Source of the DNA: Ascaphus truei
Taxonomy: Eukaryota > Chordata > Amphibia > Anura > Ascaphidae
Assembly: GCA_036426205.1 (NCBI GenBank)
Contig: WSYH01002427.1
Location: 1-64,000, forward strand
Reading direction: 5' to 3'
Length of the DNA stretch: 64,000 bases
In this document: piece after piece, positions 22,700 through 33,959 of the stretch
Layout: the number at the start of each line of letters is the position of its first letter
Position numbering within the stretch: the first letter of the stretch is position 1
Program-made: the position numbers and the translations under genes
Notes under the pieces: generated by a model
Told to the model about the DNA's origin: nothing
Database searches by the model: none
What the model saw: only the letters and a program-made list of their open reading frames with translations

Positions 22700-22868
22700 C
22701 TGTTTGGAACTGAATATCGTTTTGATATGCTTCTATAAGTTGTCCTCTCAGATGATCTGTCTCCAAAATGCCAAATAAAATATAAAGGATCATTCTCAGC
22801 AGTCATTGCAATGAATGGGATGTCGGTCCCAGTGGAAAAGACTGTCCCATTTGTGAAAATGTATACCG
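22700..22868 (-). CDS. pkd1l1: Polycystin-1-like protein exon f (PKD domain, first part)
   Basis: Polycystin-1-like proteins are large membrane proteins whose extracellular PKD repeats (Ig-like folds) mediate sensing and partnering with polycystin-2-type channels. The minus strand reads an acceptor TTAATTCAG, then 169 bp, then a donor GTAAAT. It opens by completing a Pro codon left by the preceding exon and gives TNGTVFSTGTDIPFIAMTAE, then PLYFIWHFGD. GTDI..F.A.T and the W-FGD box are the hallmark of PKD domains. The exon ends in phase 2. PKD1L1 is preferred over PKD1 because the repeats are split into small exons, and over PKD1L3, which lacks PKD repeats; paralogue identity is inference. Confidence 0.75.
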
Positions 22869-23848
22869 CTGAATTAAAAAATATATATTTTAATAAAAAC
22901 TGAAGGGTATAGAAATATTTGCTATTCATAAAATATATTACCAGTCAGACTAAAAATAGCAGTATTAAACAGACTAATTCTATAAAAATATACTGAAAAT
23001 GTATTGGAAATTCAGACTGCTTATGAACACACTAGATATATACCCTCATTTTGCAGCTAATAAATAGTTAGCAAACTAACCAAATGCAATCTGGAAATGA
23101 TCCACATGTTGACAAAGAAATGTGTATTCAAGCACAGGTATACATTATTTCAGACAGGTATTCAACGTGACTATTTACACAACAACAGGGAGGAAGAATT
23201 ATAACTTCTATGAAATATATAAGGGGGGAAAATGTATGTGGTAATCTGGGTAATATTTCTCAAGGTTGTGTAATTACTGCACCAGCAGGATTTCAGATTG
23301 ATTTTGTTAGTTTCAGCTCAACCACAAAAATGTAGTTTTATTAGCACACATTTGCTCGAGTTTTTTTCTGAAGCAATGCTAGTGAATAATGAAGCTTGGT
23401 TTGACTATTAAAAAGTTGAAGGAGAATGGACATTAAGTAACAGTGTAGCTCTCTAGTAAATGTAAGTAATCATACATTAACAGATGTGAAAGATTTCAAC
23501 ATACACTGCCAACAAAAATAGCAACTAAGAAAATATCTGTCAATTTAACTTGGAGAAGTTACACAGTTCATTCTTTGTGGGGGTCTACTAAACCTTCCTG
23601 ACCTAGTTTGCTGCATACGCTCTGGAAATTCAGATACTGTCATATTGCTGCTTCTTGAAGCTCATTAGAAGTGTTATTTTGTTCTTGTTGACCAGTAGGA
23701 CACAGGTGGAACCAGACCTTGGCTGGTAATTATCATGGAAAACTGGTGATGTGTGTAAATTAAAAGTATTTGGCAAAATCCTGAAAGCATGTAGCACAGA
23801 CCTATTAGAAACGACTAATTCTGAAACTGCGGGGGGGGGAGGGGGAAT
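22869..23848. other. Intron sequence, nothing recognised
   Basis: AT-rich intronic DNA between exons e and f. No repeat family or exon identified. Confidence 0.5.
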
Positions 23849-24043
23849 GGGGGTGATCTATCAAGGCAATTTTAAACAAAAGTTATGCAAATTGCATAGT
23901 TTTCATCTTGCACCTCTTTGCACCCATGTATCAAGTTCTTTGGTCTAAATTTGCAGCTGTATGCCTAATCTTGCGATTGACAAGTGTCAATAGGACTCGG
24001 GGAGGAGTTACAGGACTCTGAGTCTCATTGATACATTTCCCCC
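23849..24043. mobile_element. Small MITE-like element
   Basis: Imperfect terminal inverted repeats: GGGGGTGATCTATCAAGG at the left, and the complement of TTGATACATTTCCCCC at the right. About 195 bp, no ORF. The target duplication is obscured by a G-run at 23831-23845. Confidence 0.4.
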
Positions 24044-24079
24044 TGTCTTGCACAGATGTATTAAGGAGCTTTGATGACC

Positions 24080-26050
24080 ATATCAGTAGAAATAATGGTA
24101 GCTTTAGCGATCTCTAAAGTACATATTTTGAGAACAAGACCACCACCAACTTTTTGCCAGGGCTATTAAGGAAAAGGAGTTGAGATTAATGATTCACTTT
24201 TTGGCATTCTATGCTATTCACAGCTTTCACAATACTCCACTATATGATACATCTGCACACTCTACATGTAGTTATGCCTTAATGTCCATTATGATGTTTA
24301 GATAAAAAAATGTATTGTGTACCAGCTTAACTGGAATCATCAGCCTTTTCCCTTCCCACAGAAGGTCACCTATAAGATGAAGAAATGTCTTGGCTTGCCA
24401 GAATAAAGTATCATCCTGGGTTACAGTACTGTATGTCCCCTCTTGTAGTCAAACTTCTTCACAGTACGAGACAACTCACTGGCATGATTAATCAGATTTC
24501 TGGGTATCAATTATCTGTTGCTCTCTACCTTATGTAGCTGGAATACTACCATGAACTGAATACAAGAACACCTTTATGCTATCTGCTTGAATGTTCCATC
24601 TGTTAGAGGCAAACACAAGGATATCCTCTGCGTGGTATAGTACACCATCAAATCCTTCGAGCATTTGCGATATTATTTGCAGAAAATGCTTTGGTACAGC
24701 CGAATTTCAAAAAGTTAGGCAATTAAAGAAATAGCAACCAAATGGAGTAATGAATACAGATATAGAAATGTCTTCAGAAAAGTGCTTTGTAATTTTCCCT
24801 TGAATTTTGAGGGGTTTTAAAAAAAAAGGTTTGTGTGGTTCGAAATTCACCACGTTTTTCTGCAAAGGTTGCAGTTTTACAAACGTTGCCCTGATCCGTG
24901 AATTTGTGATAACAATTTACACATCTCTAGTATTCACGCACACCATTCTGTAGATTGAGTCACTTTGGAGATCACCACATGGCTTTCATTCTGTGTAGCA
25001 CTGCTTTTACCTTGTCCTTCAGAAGTGACACATGGCAAAAATGCCTTTTGGTTCAAGTTCTATATGGTTTGACTCTTAATTTACCCAAATCTTGTAATAT
25101 AACGTTGTTTGTTTTTTGTTGAATACTGTTGGCTTTTAGTAAACATTTGTGCCGTTCTTGTATTTCATACAGTCTGTATAAGAATTAATGACTATTGTTG
25201 GCAGTCCCTACAGCCTTTTTGAAAGATCTATAATCACATAGAACCCCACAGTTGTGATATGAAAAATATGAGGAATATGATTAGAGATACAGAAGACGAT
25301 CAACTTGACCTTACTACACCAGCTACAGATCTAGATTGCATTCATACTGTCCAAGACGCTATTAAGGCTTTCAACATTCAGACTTTTTTAAATCATGAAG
25401 CATATCCTTTCGACCTTTCCTTTTTTAAGAATTTGATTCACCTAGAATCTTTTTGCCGTTTTTTGTTTGTGTACTGTTATTTGTTCTGTGACATTTAAAA
25501 CTATGGTATTGCTGTAGTTTTGTTTAGCTGAACATCATAAGCAGATACAAATGAAAATATAAAATTTATAGTGGTAAAATCCAGTGACGGTTTGAAATGT
25601 TTTTGTTATCACGATTATCATGAACATATGATTTAACTTTCCCAAGTGTGCCTTTAAAGCATTTTTGTACTTGAAGGATATTGTTTTGAGGCCGATAGAC
25701 AACTGTGCTTGTGTGCAATTATCTCAGCAATTCCAGAAGTACAATTTCATAAAGTCTGTGACTGTGCTCCTGTACCAAGCTTAAAGTTTAGGCATTGTCA
25801 ATTTAGAATTACCTCTGCAAGTAAGTTTGTTGCCACTTCCACCAGGAAAACAACATGTTCCTCCTCTGGGATTGTTTAATGTCCTCAGGATTATCCATTT
25901 TCTTAGTAGAGTGACAGAGCTTCACCTGTGTCATATTGTTGTGTTTACCAGTAACTTCTGGTCTCCTTGAATACTCTTTTTTTGCTACAGTATTGCAAGC
26001 CCTTCTGGCACATGTTGGTGTTTGAGCTTACAGTATCCCTATTGTCTGCT
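24080..26050 (-). pseudogene. Fossil Ty3/Gypsy pol in the intron
   Basis: Heavily decayed minus-strand coding traces in the order expected for Gypsy. Near 25985-26040 there is a possible zinc-knuckle remnant (YCKLKHQHVPEG). Near 24600-24710 there is an RT segment, PKHFLQIISQMLEGFDGVLY then HAEDILVFAS, where the YxDD box has become YHAED. Near 24330-24420 GKRLMIPVKL resembles the strand before the integrase zinc finger, and near 24150-24270 VEYCESC resembles its second Cys pair. Many stops and frameshifts. An old insertion in the host intron. Confidence 0.55.
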
Positions 26051-26538
26051 ACTATCTCTTGATTTAGGCCTTCTAAAGAAAAGGAACTGCTGATTTCTGA
26101 CTGTTTTTATTCTGCCAGACATATTCTATTGCTCTAGATAAAGTCAGTTCTGTTTACAGCAGTAGCCTGTGAACAGTTTAGTGTCCCATACTAAATACAA
26201 CCTGTCTCTGTTTACATAACTCTACCCTGAGAGGACAAGATTTTCAATGCTCTACCAAAGTGTATAATGCTCTGGTGGATGTTTCCACAATTCCACATGA
26301 ATGTTGTGGTCTCATATTAAATCTGGCACGTTCATAGGTCCCATTGTGCTTCCTCACAAAATGCTGGTTGAAATCTTCGTTGACTATCATACTGCTTTTT
26401 ATCCTCTTCCCCCAGTGAAAGGACACAAGATATCATCTCCAAGACAAACAGTAATAGGCGATCTAAAAAGTTTGTCTAGTTTATATTATTATTCCTTTAG
26501 TTCGTATGGAGACATATGAAAATTGTTGATAATACAAT

Positions 26539-27546
26539 TGTAACGCCTGTATGCCCGCAGACCTCGCTAGTCCCCAGTACTGAGGTGGGTAGGGTTATAA
26601 CACGCACCCACAGCAGTGAGGGCATGCCCGGAGTGTGGTATTGCGTTGCTGGGCCTGTTGAGAAAGGGTTAACAGATACTTGCAACGTCCAGGGTATCAG
26701 AGTTTGGATAGTAATGTCCGTGTTCCAGAGTCCAGGGGCAATAGAGAGCAGGGTGGTGATGTCCGTAAGCCAGAGTCCAGGGATAGGAGAAGACAGCGAA
26801 GTCGTATCCGGATGCACGGTTCAAGGGCAGGAGAAAGCAGGGTAACCCAATACAAAGCCGAGTTAAAGCCAGGCAGATCCAAAGGTAAGCAGGGACAGGA
26901 ACCAGCACTGAAAGAGACAGGAGAGCCAAGCATAGAGACTGCACACACAGGGGTCACAAGAAGCTATGCAGAGCAATGAAAAAGAGGACAGACAGGGGAT
27001 ATAAAGGAGGGAACACCAATGGGAGAGAGAGGAGGAGCAGAGGGTTGAGTGAGAGGTTGCAGGGATAGGTCGGAAGGAGTGAGTGAGGAGACAGGTGAAT
27101 CAGAGAGGGAAATGGCTTGTACACAATGGGGGGCGAAGCCAGAGCTCTGGGAAGGTCTACAACTGGAGCGTGTGCGCGCACCCTCTGTAAGGGTTGGATG
27201 TGTGCGCACAGGGTGTGCTAGGAAGCGCACGGAGTGCCGCGCCGCGGGGGCACCCGGCAAGGAAGGAGAGGAAACAGGAGGGGTGGCTGAAGGAGGTAAT
27301 GTGACAGAAGAGGGAATAGAGGGACGCCGCGACCAGAGAGTGCCGCGGAGGGGATCGGGTGTTTGGAGATATGCGCGCACCTTGCGGGGAACGCGCGTGA
27401 CAGCAGGGAGCGCGTTAGGACACGCCGCAGAGGGACTGGTGCGGGAGGAGGAAGGGAGAGATGAACGAGGAGGCAAGGAGGAACGGGCAGGGGAAACAAA
27501 GGTGACGGGGACACATTGCGGAGCAGGAATCTCCTGAACCATCACA
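26539..27546 (-). mobile_element. Solo-type LTR in the intron with 5-bp target duplication
   Basis: On the minus strand the unit runs TGTGATGG...CGTTACA, so it has TG...CA ends. Perfect ACAAT duplications flank it (26534-26538 and 27547-27551). Length is 1008 bp. A TTTATATCCCC TATA-like site on the minus strand lies near 27000. The end matches the 9553-10416 LTR. No internal retrotransposon sequence adjoins it, so it is a solo LTR left by recombination between two LTRs. Confidence 0.8.
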
Positions 27547-27551
27547 ACAAT

Positions 27552-28134
27552 AAGATTTGTCCTTTTTACCTCTTACATATTTCAGGTGATATATATATTA
27601 AATGTTTCAATTTACAAAAAAATATCATCTGCATCTATATGAAGCTGGTTCATTTTGCTTCTTACATTTGGCGCAGATCTCTTTGGAGAGCAGAAAACTT
27701 TCCCAGTTATTGGTGTAAGATTTGATATATCTTATTATAATATTGCTCTAATGAGCCCCTCCAAACTCTTATAACCACTCACCCAAACACTCATGTCACA
27801 AGGGGAACAATTTAGAGCAAAACATTAATCTAAGCATTTTGATATGCAGAGTTAAATTATGCAATTTGCACTTTTTTGGATGAATACCAGTTTGTAACAA
27901 TATCCCTCTTCATTTCTTGAATAGTATGTTGTTATTTATCTGCTACAGTATATAGCAGTTCAGAATATTACATATACGCGTGTATAAAATAGAAGTTAAT
28001 AGTATGAAATATGATTAAATGTAAACATACATGTAGAGAACATATATATCATAGTGAATGTTAGAATGTTAACATTTCCATAACATCTATTTTATATTAA
28101 GGTATACAAAAATATAAATGATTCATTTACATAC
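27552..28134. other. Intron sequence, nothing recognised
   Basis: AT-rich intronic DNA downstream of exon e on the minus strand. No exon or repeat identified. Confidence 0.5.
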
Positions 28135-28254
28135 GCTGCATCCTGTGCAGAACCGACACAACTTTCCAGGCTTTTTGGCTTCCCACTTTGTTCCAGGCAG
28201 TGACAGTGATGTTGTATGATGCTACAGTAGAAAACTTGTAAGTAATAACAGGTC
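28135..28254 (-). CDS. pkd1l1: Polycystin-1-like protein exon e (PKD domain, C-terminal strands)
   Basis: The minus strand shows a strong acceptor TTTGTTTTAG and a donor GTATGT around 120 bp, phase 1 at both ends. The translation GPVITYKFSTVASYNITVTA followed by WNKVGS is the closing strand of a PKD domain (Y.ITVTA.N.VGS). It completes the domain begun in exon d. The Gly codon is split exactly across the d/e junction, which supports both borders. Confidence 0.8.
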
Positions 28255-28382
28255 CTAAAACAAATATGAAAGGACAAACTTAGTATTGCATTTTGTCCCT
28301 TTATGGTTTCTAAACTTTCTAACACTGATTATACTACATGATGCCAAAATAACAAGAAGATTGAATGTGTCGTAGTGCTTAC

Positions 28383-28607
28383 CTTTATTGATGTAAGTGG
28401 TCTGGTCTCCCATGTCCCATGTGTATGACACACCATTACCCATACTGAGACATGCATAGAAGAGAATTACTTCATCTCTATGAACAATGCTGGAATTCAT
28501 CACCAATGACAAGCCATGTGGTGCTATTTGTATGTAATATGGACCAAGCTCATCTGTAGCATTGAAGAATTCATTGAATGCAATAACACTGATGGTATAA
28601 ACTCCAG
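28383..28607 (-). CDS. pkd1l1: Polycystin-1-like protein exon d (end of one repeat, start of a PKD domain)
   Basis: Acceptor CTTTTTAG and donor GTAAGC enclose 225 bp, phase 1 to phase 1. The start gives GVYTISVIAFNEFFNAT, a closing PKD-like strand with an N-glycosylation site. The later part, VHRDEVILFYACLSMGNG then VSYTWDMGDQTTY, is the opening of the next PKD domain. Its W-x-MGD replaces the common W-x-FGD. Codon phase continues exactly from exon c (Ala codon split G|CT). Confidence 0.8.
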
Positions 28608-29473
28608 CTAAAAAGAAAAATGATGTATATTATTGGGACACGTATTCAATTTGTATCCCTATTTTCATACACTTTAGTAGTTCACTGACATTTCAAGAAC
28701 TGTCCAACATAAAAAAAAGTTGTATAGCATATAACACAAAAATACATTAATGTACTAATAACTAGAAATCTGTGAAACCTTCGCATACGTCCATGAAACT
28801 ATACAATTTTGGACTTTCGGGACTGGCAAAGATTTTACCATTCACAAATATTCCACAAACTTCAAGAACAAATAATTTACTGACATTTTAATAGGAAGAA
28901 AGCGTGTCCTCTTTAGCAAATTCTATACCCTTCAGTTCTTACTAAAATATATATTTTTTAATTCAGTGGTACAGTAGAATAGGTGTCTACTTGGTTTCTC
29001 AGACAAACTGTATTAGAGGCATCTAGGATCTTGTTTACTACGCAGTCTTTTGACATAAGAAATATTCTGAAGCCAGGGTCACGTGTGATGTGTGAATAGC
29101 CCCAGATAGCATTAACTCAGCTCCCTTTCCAAATCACTCCGTCCTATAATATTTATTTTACTTTATTGGAAAAGCAGCAGTAAATACAGGATCTTGTGGA
29201 TGGTGTGTAGTTGTGAGTTTGTTGTTAGGAACAGGTAGAAAGAGATGGCCTTGCCATGTTAGTGTAACAGAGATGGGTGCTGTACTCACTGGGGAAAAGG
29301 AAGTGGGGAGCAAGGGTCACACTAGAAGTGAGATGGGACAAACTACTGTCAGCAAAGACAGGCGGGAGGGCAAAATAGCCCATTCTGAGAAGAATCTAAG
29401 CGGTTTCTGTAGCAACTAATTGGCTACATGCTCAGAGGCAGAAAGGGCAACATATTGATACATCACACGGGCA

Positions 29474-29475
<2 letters not shown>
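28608..29475. other. Intron sequence, nothing recognised
   Basis: Intronic DNA between exons c and d. A 68-aa ORF at 29213-29419 on the plus strand is not convincing. Confidence 0.5.
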
Positions 29476-29524
<49 letters not shown>

Positions 29525-29538
29525 TGTGTGTGTGTGTG
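29476..29538. repeat. (TG)n microsatellite
   Basis: About thirty TG units with a single TA interruption, directly abutting the left end of the next element. Confidence 0.95.
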
Positions 29539-29539
29539 A

Positions 29540-29801
29540 TATCAGGGGTCCCTAACGCTAATATAAATTCTTAATAACCTGTGTACCGTGTATGAGTCTC
29601 ACTGGATGTGCTAAAAACTGAGCTTTGTAAAAACTGAGCTTTGTCTGTGTTTTATGTTCTGTCTCTGGTTTTAAACATATATTGCCATGCTCAGTAGCAC
29701 TCCTCTATGACACTCATATGCTTATATATATGTTGTGGTCATTTTGGGGGTTCATTACACAGGTTATTAAGAATTTATATTAGCGTTAGGGACCCCTGAT
29801 A
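29540..29801. mobile_element. MITE with perfect 46-bp terminal inverted repeats
   Basis: 29540-29585 (TATCAGGGGTCCCTAACGCT...) is the exact reverse complement of 29756-29801. The interior includes a 126-bp unit (29629-29754) that is repeated directly outside the element at 29852-29977. No ORF; superfamily not determined. Confidence 0.7.
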
Positions 29802-29851
29802 CAGTATGTGGTCTGCCGTGGCGTTGGCTCAGGGGCTTACAACAATTTTGG

Positions 29852-29977
29852 AAAAACTGAGCTTTGTCTGTGTTTTATGTTCTGTCTCTGGTTTTAAATA
29901 TATATTGCCATGCTCAGTAGCACTCCTCTGTGACACTCATATGCTTATATATATGTTGTGGTCATTTTGGGGGTTCA
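29852..29977 (+). repeat. Direct duplicate of the MITE interior
   Basis: About 97 percent identical by eye to 29629-29754 (AAAAACTGAGCTTTGTCTGT ... TTTTGGGGGTTCA) but outside the 46-bp inverted repeats. Confidence 0.8.
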
Positions 29978-30783
29978 ATAGGAGCTTGTTAGGTGTCCAG
30001 TATGTACTCCAAAACAGGAACTGACGGTGAAGTACCTCTAACAGCTCTTACAGTATATACAGAATGTTAATTTTTGTGGAAAAATCTTTAAAATCCTCAT
30101 CTAAATAGATCCACATACATAAACTTCAGCTGTTATCTGTTCTAGATTGTTCAAAGAAATTCAAAAGGGCACATTTAATATGTTTTGGTAACCTTCTTGA
30201 GATAATTGATCATCCCACAACTTCATCAATTTAACATCATAGGTAAAGAATATAAGGGGCATATTAACTAATCAGTGTTACTCCATGATACACTTACCGG
30301 CACTGGTTATTAAATAGGGCCGTTAAATCCTATGTAAGCTGGAAAAAGAGATGTCTTCCAGCACTGCAAGTTGTCTTGTGGAGCTGCCTAATGTATATGT
30401 CATTAAATTGATTGGGTTGTAAGATGCTTTATGGAATACAACCTCCTAATTAATGTGGACCTTAGTGTATAGCAAATATTCTGTCTCCTAGTTAGCAAAT
30501 AAAGACGTTTAGAAAATAAAAATGGTAAAACAAAAAGAATGATTCCTGCGCTCCTACCAATTAGGCTAAAATATAATAGTGATCTCATGAGTAAGGGTTA
30601 TTTATATTTAGTTAAACCCTTTGGTCAAAGCATTATAAGCTTGCAGCCACATCACAGTATAACCAATTTTTACCAGCAGCAAACTTCTAAAGGGAGGAGT
30701 GCTGTAATATGTACAGTCTTCAAAAAAAAAAAAAAAAGATGGTGTCATAAATGCCGTTCACAAAAAAAATTAAAAAAACTTAC
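29978..30783. other. Intron sequence
   Basis: AT-rich, with a 16-base A run near 30722 and another near 30768. No exon or repeat family recognised. Confidence 0.5.
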
Positions 30784-30942
30784 CAATTGAATGATTGACA
30801 AAATCCATATAAATACAACTGAAATATGCAGGAAAATAACCATTCAATTGAACAGAAGCAACATAGTGGGTATTATTATGTGCAGTCCAGTTTATTGTCA
30901 TTTGAATTGTAGAAACATCTTCCATTAACAGCGTATGTACTC
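30784..30942 (-). CDS. pkd1l1: Polycystin-1-like protein exon c
   Basis: Acceptor TTTCTAG and donor GTAAGT bracket 159 bp (53 codons), phase 1 to phase 1. The translation GVHTLLMEDVSTIQMTINW then TAHNNTHYVASVQLNGYFPA looks like an extracellular beta-sandwich segment with an N-glycosylation site. It lacks the W-FGD box itself. It precedes the PKD domain of exons d/e, and phase matches exons b and d. Confidence 0.75.
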
Positions 30943-31548
30943 CTAGAAATCAAAACAGTGATAGCAATTACCAACACATTCTCATATTACACGTTGCTTA
31001 TAAACATCAAGCCGAATTGTCAACTTTTCTTGTTTAAATGTGGAAATATTATTACACACAATTATGTTTTACTGTTTGGGATATTGTTGATATACAGCCG
31101 TATTAACTATTGTAATAAATTGTGTGACGTTCTGGCAAAAAAATAAATAACAAAAACAAAAGCATAAAAACTAAAGAACCACTTAAGATTTGTTTGGAGA
31201 AATCAAGACAATCAACCCACCACACCTTTTAAAAAATGAAGGGGCAGACTATTACTCTTTTCGCAATAAAAATGCTTGATGTATAATAAAAGAAACACAT
31301 AGATACAATATTGATGAAAGATGAATGATATTCCATTACATTTCTGATAATATACTTGTATGCATGGTACCATATCATTATGTCTTTGAATATGTCCTCC
31401 TCACATAAACCTTTGCTTAAGTAACATCCAAGTTTAACTTTTGATTGTGTAAACCGGCAATGCTGCTACAATTGCTTCTTTTTGGAAATAATAGAAATCT
31501 GATTTGCAAAGAGTATTGCACAACTTTTAAACTTTTTTTTCAACCTAC
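30943..31548. other. Intron sequence, nothing recognised
   Basis: AT-rich intron between exons b and c. Confidence 0.5.
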
Positions 31549-31730
31549 CTAGTGTCTTTTTCAATGAACTTGCCAAATATCCTGAAACTTTGAGAATGAA
31601 AGCTTTCTGTGTTTCAACTCTGTTGGTGACCAGACTGCTGCTGACATTATGAATATAAGGACCAGCACTTTGGTAAACTGCCCATTTTCCTTCACCATCT
31701 CCATACAGCAAGCACACAGGTTCTGGGTAT
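31549..31730 (-). CDS. pkd1l1: Polycystin-1-like protein exon b
   Basis: Acceptor TTTGCCTACACAG and donor GTAGGT enclose 182 bp. The frame gives PEPVCLLYGDGEGKWAVYQS, then GPYIHNVSSSLVTNRVETQK, ending KKTLG with the Gly codon split to exon c. YGDG resembles the WxFGD-type turn of PKD folds. Open throughout in only this frame, and consistent in phase with exons a and c. Confidence 0.75.
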
Positions 31731-31790
31731 CTGTGTAGGCAAACAAATTAGATTTTACTATAAATATCTGTACTGTAGTTATTTTTGTAC

Positions 31791-31859
31791 AGGAGAAGAG
31801 CAGATTCGCTGTAGCTGTAGTGATATCTTTCAGCAGACCAACAGTAGAGTTCCTCATAT
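31791..31859 (-). CDS. pkd1l1: Polycystin-1-like protein exon a (first visible)
   Basis: The minus strand reads acceptor TTTCAG, 69 bp, then GTACAA. The frame YEELYCWSAERYHYSYSESA then LLL joins exon b in phase (Leu codon CT|A). The intron to exon b is only 60 nt and contains an in-frame TAA, so splicing is needed. Earlier exons must lie beyond 31860, outside the window or lost among the transposons. Confidence 0.6.
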
Positions 31860-31948
31860 CTGAAATGATAGTGTACAGATGTTTGAAAAATACTCAGAGG
31901 TTTCATCTTCAAGTATATCAACTAAAAGTACATATCATTTTATAATTC

Positions 31949-33957
31949 AGAAGTCATAAGGGATGGAGACATTGTATCAGAATTATAAGGAATGTAACAA
32001 AAATTGCAAAAGGGCAATCAAATTAGCAAAAAAGGATAATGAAAAAAGGATTGCAATAGAAAGTAAGGTCAACCCTAAAAAGTTCTTTAAGTACCTTAAT
32101 AACAAAAAAATGAGAAAAGAAAATATAGGACCCTTTTAGTGTGAGATGGGTAGGCAGATTATTGGAGATAAGGAAAAAGCTGAGGTATTAAACAAATTCT
32201 TTGCCTCTGTGTTTACCAGGGAAGAATCAATTTCAAAAGTACTGCTGCAGATTGAAAACAATTAAGTAAATAAGGAACCTTGCCCTGATGGTATACATCC
32301 AAGAGTTCCCAAGTAGTTAAGTTCAGTAATGGCCAAACCATTACATTTAATATTCAAGGACTCCATTTCCACAGGCTCAGTACCTGATTGACGTAAAGCA
32401 GATGTGGTGCCTATATTTAAAAAGGGAGCTAGATCACAACCGTGAAATTACAGGCCTGTAAGCCTGACTTCAATAGTGGGGAAACTATTTGAAGGTTTAA
32501 TACGTGATAATATTCAGGAATACCTAATGGAAAACAAAATTATTAGTAAAAGTCAGCATGGATTTATGAAGGAGAGATCTTGCCAAACTAAACTTATTTG
32601 TTTCTTTGAGGAGGTAAGTAGGAATTTAGACCAGGGTAATGCAATTGATGTGGCCTACTTAGATTTTGCAAAGGCTTTTGATACGGTTTCACACAAAAGG
32701 TTGGTGTACAAAATAAAGAAAGTTGGACTCAGTAATAATATATGCACCTGGATTGAAAACTGGTTAAAGAACAGACAACAGAGGGTTGTCATAAATGGAA
32801 CTTTTTCAGGTTGGGCTAAAGTCGTGAGTGGAGTACCTCAGGGATCGGTACTGGGACCCCTGCTTTTTAACTTGTTTATTAATGACCTTGAAGTTGGGAT
32901 CGAGAGCAAAGTCTCCACCTTTGCTGATGATACTAAATTGTGTAAGGTAATAGAATCAGAGCAGGATGTAATTTCTCTTCAGAAGGACTTGGAGAGACTG
33001 GAAACGTGGACAGGTAAATGGCAGATGAGGTTTAATACAGATAAATGTAAGGTTATGCATTTGGGATACAAGAATAAAAAGGCGACTTACAAATTAAATG
33101 GAGATGTATTGGGGGAATCCTTGATGGAGAAGGATTTAGGAGTGCTTGTAGACAGCAGGCTTAGCAATAGTGCCCAATGTCATGCAGTAGCTGCAAGGCA
33201 AACAAGATCTTATCTTGCATCAAACGGGCAATGGATGGAAAGGAAGTAAATATAATTATGCCCCTTTACAAAGCATTAGTAAGACCACACCTTGAATATG
33301 GAGTACAATTTTGGGCACCAATCCGAAGAAAAGACATTATGGAACTAGAGAGAGTGCAGAGAAGAGTCACCAAATTAATACAGGGGATGGACATTCTAAC
33401 TTATGAGGAGAGGCTAGCTAAATTAGATTTATTTACATTAGAAAAGGGGCGTCTAAGAGGGGATATGATAACTATATACAAATATATTCAGGGACAATAC
33501 AAGGAGCTTTCAAAAGAACTATTCATCCCACGGGCAGTACAAAGGACTCAGGGCCATCCCTTAAGGTTGGAGGAAAGGAAATTTCACCAGCAACAAAGGA
33601 AAGGGTTCTTTAGGCAGTTAAAATGTGGAATTCATTATCCATGGAGACTGTGATGGCAAATACAATAGATTTGTTCAAAAAAAGGTTGGACATCTTTTTA
33701 GATGGGAAAGGTATACAGGGATTTACCAAATAAGTATACATGGGAAGGATGTTGATCCAGGGATTAATCCGATTGCCAATTCTTGGAGTCAGGAAGGAAT
33801 TCATTTTTCCCCTTAATGGGATTTTTTGTTTGCCTTCCTCTGGATCAATAAGTAAGTATAGATATAGGATAAAGTATCTGTTGTTTAAATTTAGCATAGG
33901 TTGAACTTGATGGACCTACGTCTTTTTTCAACCTCATCTACTATGTAACTATGTAAT
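31949..33957 (+). mobile_element. CR1/L2-type LINE, copy 1 (5'-truncated)
   Basis: Starts inside ORF2 upstream of the RT (matching about 48100 onward of copy 3) and runs to a typical 3' end: TTGAACTTGATGGACC, TCTTTTTTCAACC and short ACTATGTA repeats. LINEs of this group end in such microsatellite-like repeats rather than poly-A. It lies upstream of exon a of the host gene, in the opposite orientation. Confidence 0.85.
32476..33653 (+). pseudogene. CR1/L2 ORF2 reverse transcriptase, frameshifted
   Basis: Non-LTR reverse transcriptase that copies LINE RNA at the target. The first frame (32476-33249) contains NKIISKSQHGFMKERSCQT, VAYLDFAKAFDTV (motif A), GVPQGSVLGPLLFNLFINDL (motif B) and FADDTKL (catalytic FADD). 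A frameshift near 33190-33230 moves the thumb and C-terminus (LYKALVRPHLEYGVQFWAP, VQRRVTKLI) to a second frame ending at 33653. Upstream coding (32130-32475) is present with stops. Clear family match, inactive copy. Confidence 0.85.
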
Positions 33958-33959
33958 AC

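Noticed and set aside
25259..25498. 79-aa ORF with an acidic start
   Set aside because: Lies in an intron amid decayed Gypsy sequence, on the opposite strand to the gene; no family and no splice borders.
26669..27545. Several ORFs of 90-190 aa
   Set aside because: Contained in the solo LTR, GC-rich and purine-biased; frames overlap on both strands.
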